From Bog-159 sp963756605 (GTDB lineage: Bacteria; Acidobacteriota; Terriglobia; Bryobacterales; Bryobacteraceae), in the NCBI GenBank assembly GCA_963756605.1, contig CAVWOT010000021.1:248001-312000 (forward strand): 64,000 bases of DNA, read 5' to 3'. This document shows, piece by piece, positions 58,647 to 64,000 of this stretch. The notes under the pieces were generated by a model that searched no databases, had not been told where the DNA came from, and worked only from the letters and a program-made list of their open reading frames with translations. Each line of letters begins with the position of its first letter. The stretch's first letter is position 1. Position numbers and translations under genes: made by a program.

Positions 58647-58988
58647 ATGGCAGAGAACACGAGACGGGACGAAATTCCTCCAGGCACCTTGTACATGCTG
58701 ATCCTGAAGATGCTGGCCCGTGATGGCCAACTTCACGGATTCGAAATCGCCAGTGCCATTCGGGATGTCTCCGAGGATATCTTACAGGTGGAAGAAGGCT
58801 CGCTCTATCCGGCTTTGCAGCGCATGTTGCTGAAGGATTGGGTTACCGCGGAATGGGGCGTGACGGCCGGCAACCGTCGCGCGCGGTATTACCGGCTGAC
58901 GCCGGCAGGACGCAAGCGGCTAACGGCCGAGGTCGAGCAATACCAGCGGGTGAACGGCGCGATTCACAAAATACTGCAGGCTGTTTAA
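58647..58988 (+). CDS. PadR-family transcriptional regulator (no permease partner)
   Basis: 113 residues with the full PadR winged helix: GTLYMLILKMLARDGQLHGF, VEEGSLYPALQRMLLKDWVT, and YYRLTPAGRKRLTAEVEQYQ. Unlike the other two PadR genes here it is not followed by an ADOP permease. The next gene is on the opposite strand. A CATAGT box sits 6 nt before the ATG, the leaderless-type spacing. Its target may be the small membrane protein upstream. Confidence 0.9.
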   Translation: MAENTRRDEIPPGTLYMLILKMLARDGQLHGFEIASAIRDVSEDILQVEEGSLYPALQRMLLKDWVTAEWGVTAGNRRARYYRLTPAGRKRLTAEVEQYQRVNGAIHKILQAV

Positions 58989-59015
58989 CGCGCACACTAG
59001 AGGGGGCCAGCCCAC

Positions 59016-59426
59016 CTATTTCATGGGCGAGAAATCCGTCGGCCCCATATATACGGATTCGACCTTACTGACCAGTTTCCCGTTTGCTTCCGATTCCTTC
59101 TGCACCTTTTGCCACTCCGGATCGTTTCGGAATTCCTCCCAATTCTTCTTAGCGGCTTCACGGCTGGGGTGCGCAATGATATAGATCAAAGTATTCTGCG
59201 AGGCGGGCGCGTCCTGTGGCACCCAATAGGCGATGCTGGTCATGCCGTGTTTTTCAAAAATGCCTATGGTATGGTTGCGGAAACGCGCCAGCAAATCCGG
59301 CAGCTTGCCTTCGTAACACGTGTACGTGCGGAGTTCGAAGACGCGGCCGTGCTCCTGCGCGGCGGCGTGTGGAGTCAGAGAGGCGACGGCCAGGACCGAC
59401 GCAACGGATAGAACGGTTTTGAGCAT
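59016..59426 (-). CDS. Secreted NIPSNAP-family protein
   Basis: 136 residues with a signal peptide (MLKTVLSVASVLAVASLTPHAAA). VFELRTYTCYEGKLPDLLARF and SIAYWVPQDAP-type strands followed by REAAKKNWEEFRNDPEWQKV are the NIPSNAP ferredoxin-like fold. No established bacterial function. A TAAACT box lies 6 nt before the ATG on the minus strand. Monocistronic. Confidence 0.85.
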   Translation of the reverse strand: MLKTVLSVASVLAVASLTPHAAAQEHGRVFELRTYTCYEGKLPDLLARFRNHTIGIFEKHGMTSIAYWVPQDAPASQNTLIYIIAHPSREAAKKNWEEFRNDPEWQKVQKESEANGKLVSKVESVYMGPTDFSPMK

Positions 59427-59463
59427 GCAGCCAGTTTACAACGCTGCACGGCCGCCGCGGCGT

Positions 59464-60186
59464 TTACAATAGCGCCTCAATCTCAGCCTGGCAGTCGCTT
59501 TTGCGCACTACGCCGGCATGCGTGGCGGCGATGCGGCCGGCCTTATCGATAATCAGGGTGATCGGCAGGGACTGATCGGCGCCGTACATGGCGGCGATGG
59601 CGCCGGTGCCGATCGCCATGCGGTAGTTGATCTTCTTCTGGCTGATGTAGGGCCTGACGGATTGCCAGCCGTCGTCGTCGCGCGATACGCCCAGGACGAC
59701 GAATCCGCGATTTCGGTAGGCCTGTTGAAACTCGACAAACCAGGGAATTTCGGTCTTGCATCCATGGCACCAGGTAGCCCAGAAGTTGAGCAGCACGACT
59801 CTTCCCCGCAAGTTGGACAGGCGGAGCAATTTGCCGGAGTCGTCGGTCAAGGTGAAATCCGGCGCCGGTTTGCGGGATTTTTCAGGAGTCAGGTTGGCGC
59901 GTGCAGGGCCCGCCGCGGCGAGGCTCTGCCATAGGGCGACGGAGCAACTCAGACACCGTTGGGCAAGCGCGCGGGGTGCGGGCAGCGCGACCAGACCAAC
60001 GGCCGCGGCGGTGCTTAGCGCGGCGGCCCAGAACCAGCGTGGACCGTGCCCGCGCCGCGCATCACGCTGTGAGCGTAATCGGGCGAGCGCCGCGTCCAGG
60101 TTCGGCTCCCAACGGTCCCCGGTGCGGAGCGCGGCCAGGCGTTCATCCACCCAGGGGCCGATCTGCATTTCGCTATTGACTGCCAT
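59464..60186 (-). CDS. Membrane-anchored TlpA/redoxin-like thioredoxin with a cytoplasmic N-terminal domain
   Basis: 240 residues from the ATG at 60186; an alternative ATG at 60168 lies just after the sigma gene stop. Residues 1-50 (WVDERLAALRTGDRWEPNLD) are charged and cytoplasmic, one helix spans about 51-70, and a periplasmic thioredoxin fold follows (APDFTLTDDSGK, NFWATWCHGCKTEIPWF with Cys140 and Cys143). The active site is WCHGC instead of WCxPC. It overlaps the ECF sigma gene by up to 14 bp. The N-terminal part is positioned like an anti-sigma domain, but that is inference. Confidence 0.8.
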   Translation of the reverse strand: MAVNSEMQIGPWVDERLAALRTGDRWEPNLDAALARLRSQRDARRGHGPRWFWAAALSTAAAVGLVALPAPRALAQRCLSCSVALWQSLAAAGPARANLTPEKSRKPAPDFTLTDDSGKLLRLSNLRGRVVLLNFWATWCHGCKTEIPWFVEFQQAYRNRGFVVLGVSRDDDGWQSVRPYISQKKINYRMAIGTGAIAAMYGADQSLPITLIIDKAGRIAATHAGVVRKSDCQAEIEALL

Positions 60187-60709
60187 ATCGCTTGATGTAC
60201 TCCTTTCGGAAAGCTTGCTGCGCGCGCCGGAGCAGAGTTCCAATCGACGCCTGATTCAAGTCGAGGGCCACCGCCATCTCCTGGTAACCGAGACCCTGGC
60301 TGCGCAAAACCAGCAACTCAGCTTTATGCGGCGGGATCGCGCTCAAAACCAGCCGCACGCGTTGCTCTTCCTCGGCTGAGTTACGGATTTCCTCGGGCGT
60401 GGGCACCGGCCTGGCGAATCCGAACAGCCCCTCGTAACGGCTCTGGCGTGTTTGCCGGCGCAGTTCGTTCAGGCCTGTGCGGACGGCGGTGCGGTATAGC
60501 CAGGCCTCCGCGTGCACGCCTTGGGCTGGCGGAGTCCGCCACAATTTCAGAAAAACTTCCACCGCCAGTTCCTCGGCGCGGGCGTGGTTGCGCACCACTC
60601 CGGCAATGATGCGCGCGATACGCACGTATTGGGCGCGGAAAACCGCCTCCAGATCGAAACGGTCCCCGGCGGCGTTCAGCACTGCAACGGTGTCGTCTGC
60701 CGCGCTCAC
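60173..60709 (-). CDS. ECF-type RNA polymerase sigma factor
   Basis: 178 residues from a GTG. Region 2 (FRAQYVRIARIIAGVVRNHA, EELAVEVFLKLWR) and region 4 (SAIPPHKAELLVLRSQGLGY then ALDLNQASIGTLLRRAQQAF) are both present, with no region 1.1 or 3, as in ECF sigma factors. It should direct polymerase to a small stress or envelope regulon. Co-transcribed with the membrane thioredoxin, which overlaps its 3' end. Confidence 0.92.
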   Translation of the reverse strand: MSAADDTVAVLNAAGDRFDLEAVFRAQYVRIARIIAGVVRNHARAEELAVEVFLKLWRTPPAQGVHAEAWLYRTAVRTGLNELRRQTRQSRYEGLFGFARPVPTPEEIRNSAEEEQRVRLVLSAIPPHKAELLVLRSQGLGYQEMAVALDLNQASIGTLLRRAQQAFRKEYIKRYGSQ

Positions 60710-60762
60710 AATATGAGAACACCGCTCAATACTTAATTGTGACAGCGGAAGCCCCGCGCCGG

Positions 60763-63700
60763 TTAGAAGTCGAGCCGGGCCGAGATTTGGCCTGTCCGGT
60801 AGCCGCCAAAATCCGAACCGCGGGCGGTGGTAATCTGACCGAACGACGGGTTATCGATGGCCAGGACGGGATCGGACAGGTTCACGTGGTTGAACAGGTT
60901 GGTGAACGATGCCTCGATCTTCAGTTTCACACGCTCGTTGATCGCGAAAGCCTTGCCCAGAGCGGTATTCAGGTTTACCGTTCCAGGACCGGTCACGATG
61001 CCCACGCCCGCGTTGCCGAACCGCCCGATCGGGGCCAGATCGGTGGCCGGATTGTCCCCGATCGTACAGGCGCTGCCGATGGTCCAACCGGGCGTGCCGG
61101 GGCATGTGAAGGCCCCCGGATTCACCCATTGGGCGGCCGTGGGATTCGAAAGTGACGGGTTCCCGATCAGATCGGGGTGCTGCGGACGTCCTTCAAACAC
61201 TCCCGAACCGGTGCCCGACGGATCGCCGCCCGAAAAATAGGCGGTCTCGAAGGGCCCGCTCTGAATCAGAAAGATGTTGCTTAACCGCCAGCCGCCGATT
61301 ACGGCGTCCGCAAAGCGGCTGACATTCGACATGAACTTTTGCCCTTTCCCGAACGGCAGTTCGTAGACCGCCGTGGTCAGCCAGCGGTTTCGGCGGGTGC
61401 CCCACACCGGCCCATACTCGGCCTTCAAGTCGTAAGCGTCCATGCTGCGGCCTCCGGCATTTTCTCCGGCGAACGATCCCTTCGGGGCTGGTCCCTGATC
61501 GTCCGAGAGATTCTTGGCGAACGTGTAGGTGGAGTCGAAGGTCAGCCCGTGCTGGAAGCGGTGATGGATTTCGATCTGCGCCGAATTGTAGTTCATGGTG
61601 GCGCCCACCGCGCGATCGTTCACCACGCCCCAATTCGGATAGGGACGGGTGCTCAAAGGCTGCTCGGCGTAAAACGTGGTCGAATAGCCGGACTGGTTGA
61701 GGTCCGGGGCATACACCAGGTCGCGCGTGCCTTGGCCGATGTAAGAAACGCGCAGTCCGGTATTGAAACCCAGATCCCGGTCGATGGAGAAGTTCCACTG
61801 CATCGTGTACGGCTCTTTCCAATGGGGATCGTTCGCGGTGCCGAAATAAGCCGTACCGAAAGGCGCCACCGCGCCGGCCGCGCCGGTGGTGATCTGCGGC
61901 CATTGGAACAGCGGGCTGCCGTTCGCCGCAATATTGGTATAAGTCGCCGTGTTGGATTGCAGGGTTCCAGTTAGTGCATAGTAGATGGAACCCATGCTGG
62001 GCGTATCGTACACCCCGAAGCCGCCGCGCAGCACCGTCTTCTCATTGGCGGTGGGGCGCCAGGCAAAACCTACGCGAGGCACGACGCGCTGCGGCGCGGT
62101 GCGCAGGCCTTGCGGCAATCCGGCCTGAGTGGCATCCAGCACCGGAGTGCAAGGCGCGCCATTCTCGGCCGGGCCGCTGGTGCTGCCCAGCGTCGGGCAG
62201 GCGTTGAACGACGCCAGGAAAAGCGGCGCGAGGGTACTCTGCGCGCCATCCGGATAGGCTACTTCGCCCGATTTCGGCACTTGCACGAAGTTACCGATAT
62301 TGCCGTACTCGTCGGTGTAACCGGGATGATATTCCCAACGTACACCGTACTCCAGCGTCAGCCGCGGACTCACGCGGAAAGAATCCTGCACATATACGCC
62401 GTATTGCATGGCAAGACCGTAGTTGTCATGAACCACCTGATCGATGCCCGTATTAGTGGGCAGGCCCAGGAGGAAGTCGCCGAACGCATTGCCGGTGAAT
62501 CCACCGGTGAAATTGAAATTGCCATAATTATCGCCGCCGATGAAGCCGAGCGGGGAGACGGCCTTAATGCGCCGGATATCGAACCCGAACTTGAAGTTGT
62601 GGCGCCCTACGGTCCAAGTGGTGTTGTTATTCCACTGATACGTATTATTCTCACTTAGCGAGTTACCCCGATCGGTACAGAGACAAGTGAAGCCGGTCAT
62701 ATCGATCTCCGAAAGACCGTTGAAGGGAAAATTAGGTCCCACGCCCTGTAAACCCAGCCCGTTGGTGAACTGCGCGCCGTTGAACGGCAAAGTCTGGGTG
62801 GTCGGATTCAAGGTGAAGCCAAAACGGAATTCGTTGATCAGATTCGGGCGGATATTCCAGTTCCACGAAGTGGCCAGCAGCTTGTAATTGATCGCGAAGG
62901 TCTCTGAAGGCACCAGCAGATCCTGCGGAGTGTCTTGCGAGATGTTCTTGTAACTGAAGCGCCCCATAAGAGACATATTGGACTTCAGGTAATGATCGAT
63001 GCGCGCATCGAACTGATCGGAATTGACGCTCTCATTCCGGTTTGTAATATAGTTCGCCGCATGCGGAGTATTCAGGTCGCCGGCGTTGGGCAGCGGATAC
63101 AGCGCCAGAAAACCGCCGGCCACCGAGTTGATCCGGTTTGCGGGAATCATGTCGTTGGGGAAGGGAGCGCCTGTGGTTGGGTCTGTTACGGTAATGCCGG
63201 AGGCGGAAAAATCACCGCCGCGCATGGCTTGCGTAGGTACCTGGTCCTGAATCGTTTCGGAGCGCGGCAGGCGCAAACCTTCGTACGTGCCGAAGTAGAA
63301 AGTCTTATTCCTGCCGTTGTATATATGCGGTATGACTACGGGACCGCCGGAGCTGACGCCGAAATCGTTGCTGGTAAGGGGAGGCTTTATGGTCTGGCCG
63401 AAAGCGGTCGCATTCAGGGCGGCGTTCTGCATGTACCAGAACAGGGCGCCATGCACATCGTTCGTGCCGCTCTTGGTAATGGTGGTGACGTCGCCCACTT
63501 CGGCGAACTCAGCCGTGTTGCCCGCGCCCTGCACTTTGATTTCGGAGATGCTCTCCACCGAGGGGAACGCGTCGCTGAGCGGGCTATTGCCCCCGACGTT
63601 GGTGATGGAGATGCCGTCGAGCGAGAATTGCGCCATGGATTGTATGCCGCCCTGGATCGAGAAATTGCCGCTGTCATCCGGCTGCACGCCGGGCAGCGCC

Positions 63701-64000
63701 GCGATCAGCGCATACGGGCTGGTACTGCCATTCATCCCGCGCACGTTTCCCGGCAGTGTGGTCAGCGCATTTCCATCCAGGCTGGATTGCACGGTTTGCG
63801 TGTCGGTAGCGATCACGCCCGCGCTAGCTTCGACTTGTACCGCCGTGGCGACCTGGCCTACTTGCAGGGCCACATCTACGCGCAGGGTCTGGCGCGCGAC
63901 CAGTTGCAGATCGTGGGCGATGGCCATTTGAAATCCGGGAGCTGCGACTTCCAGTTTGAAGTGGCCGGGCTGGACGTTCACAAATTCATAATCGCCCTTA
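60763..64000 (-). CDS. Oar-like TonB-dependent receptor with carboxypeptidase-regulatory-like N-terminus (N-terminus outside window)
   Basis: At least 1,079 residues; the frame is still open at the right edge, so the GTG at 63981 is not the start. The first visible part (GDYEFVNVQPGHFKLEVAAP) is the end of a carboxypeptidase-regulatory-like beta-sandwich. A plug domain follows (LIAALPGVQPDDSGNFSIQG, QFSLDGISITNVGG), then a long outer-membrane barrel with repeated aromatic-rich strands, ending GYRTGQISARLDF. Family members import large substrates or act in envelope functions with TonB. No partner SusD-like gene is seen. Confidence 0.92.
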   Translation of the reverse strand, partial: KGDYEFVNVQPGHFKLEVAAPGFQMAIAHDLQLVARQTLRVDVALQVGQVATAVQVEASAGVIATDTQTVQSSLDGNALTTLPGNVRGMNGSTSPYALIAALPGVQPDDSGNFSIQGGIQSMAQFSLDGISITNVGGNSPLSDAFPSVESISEIKVQGAGNTAEFAEVGDVTTITKSGTNDVHGALFWYMQNAALNATAFGQTIKPPLTSNDFGVSSGGPVVIPHIYNGRNKTFYFGTYEGLRLPRSETIQDQVPTQAMRGGDFSASGITVTDPTTGAPFPNDMIPANRINSVAGGFLALYPLPNAGDLNTPHAANYITNRNESVNSDQFDARIDHYLKSNMSLMGRFSYKNISQDTPQDLLVPSETFAINYKLLATSWNWNIRPNLINEFRFGFTLNPTTQTLPFNGAQFTNGLGLQGVGPNFPFNGLSEIDMTGFTCLCTDRGNSLSENNTYQWNNNTTWTVGRHNFKFGFDIRRIKAVSPLGFIGGDNYGNFNFTGGFTGNAFGDFLLGLPTNTGIDQVVHDNYGLAMQYGVYVQDSFRVSPRLTLEYGVRWEYHPGYTDEYGNIGNFVQVPKSGEVAYPDGAQSTLAPLFLASFNACPTLGSTSGPAENGAPCTPVLDATQAGLPQGLRTAPQRVVPRVGFAWRPTANEKTVLRGGFGVYDTPSMGSIYYALTGTLQSNTATYTNIAANGSPLFQWPQITTGAAGAVAPFGTAYFGTANDPHWKEPYTMQWNFSIDRDLGFNTGLRVSYIGQGTRDLVYAPDLNQSGYSTTFYAEQPLSTRPYPNWGVVNDRAVGATMNYNSAQIEIHHRFQHGLTFDSTYTFAKNLSDDQGPAPKGSFAGENAGGRSMDAYDLKAEYGPVWGTRRNRWLTTAVYELPFGKGQKFMSNVSRFADAVIGGWRLSNIFLIQSGPFETAYFSGGDPSGTGSGVFEGRPQHPDLIGNPSLSNPTAAQWVNPGAFTCPGTPGWTIGSACTIGDNPATDLAPIGRFGNAGVGIVTGPGTVNLNTALGKAFAINERVKLKIEASFTNLFNHVNLSDPVLAIDNPSFGQITTARGSDFGGYRTGQISARLDF

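Noticed and set aside
1..64000. tRNA, rRNA, CRISPR array, prophage or intact insertion sequence
   Set aside because: Looked for by eye and none could be supported; a covariance-model scan would be needed to exclude a tRNA or small RNA.

Overview
The window reads as chromosomal DNA of a high-GC acidobacterium close to Candidatus Solibacter / Bryobacteraceae. Four gene types support this: a secreted protein ending in the Solibacter-type TIGR03437 C-terminal domain (38.4-40.5 kb), two PadR regulators each followed by a very large MacB-like permease of the acidobacterial ADOP kind (15.9-18.9 and 52.6-55.6 kb), a 13-repeat GloVer (TIGR03803) protein (41.6-44.1 kb), and an Oar-like TonB-dependent receptor running off the right edge. 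All family names here are from reading the translations; no database search was possible.

Layout. 0-1.7 kb: 3' end of a trehalose synthase-maltokinase fusion. 1.7-11.7 kb: an IclR regulator divergent from a tightly packed nine-gene operon for lignin-derived aromatics. It encodes a 3-oxoacid CoA-transferase (two subunits), protocatechuate 3,4-dioxygenase (beta then alpha), PcaB, a PcaD-PcaC fusion (PcaL), a MetE-like methyltransferase, a feruloyl-CoA synthetase-like ligase and a CouO-like amidohydrolase. 12.1-15.0 kb: lipoprotein, geranylgeranyl-reductase-type flavoprotein and hemL. 15-30 kb: a loose accessory zone with an ADOP/PadR pair, small hypothetical genes, a dienelactone-hydrolase-like protein, a tandem winged-helix protein, a degenerate receiver, a radical SAM protein with a tiny downstream ORF, a frameshifted vanillin-dehydrogenase-like pseudogene and long stretches of decayed sequence.

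30-48.9 kb: an arylsulfotransferase-like protein, a polytopic membrane protein, guaA, an S41 protease, a nucleoside hydrolase, the TIGR03437 protein, an FN3 lipoprotein and the GloVer protein. Next comes a translationally coupled set (MBL-fold hydrolase, membrane methyltransferase, Gfo/Idh/MocA oxidoreductase, TIM-barrel isomerase), followed by an MPN-like/NTF2-like membrane protein. 49-52 kb: a small gene graveyard, then rpmI-rplT-zapB-like-zapA-DUF1684. 52-64 kb: the second ADOP/PadR pair, nth, an amidohydrolase-CIA30 fusion, a third PadR, a NIPSNAP protein, an ECF-type sigma factor coupled to a membrane thioredoxin, and the TonB receptor.

How the genes work together. The 2.6-11.7 kb operon can take a hydroxycinnamate to its CoA thioester, and protocatechuate through carboxymuconate and enol-lactone to 3-oxoadipate and its CoA ester. 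The steps joining the two (hydratase, dehydrogenase, ring hydroxylase, O-demethylase) and the final thiolase are not in the window. Two regulatory themes recur: inverted repeats next to the PadR genes, and -10-like boxes only 6-9 nt from start codons at several monocistronic genes, which suggests leaderless transcripts.
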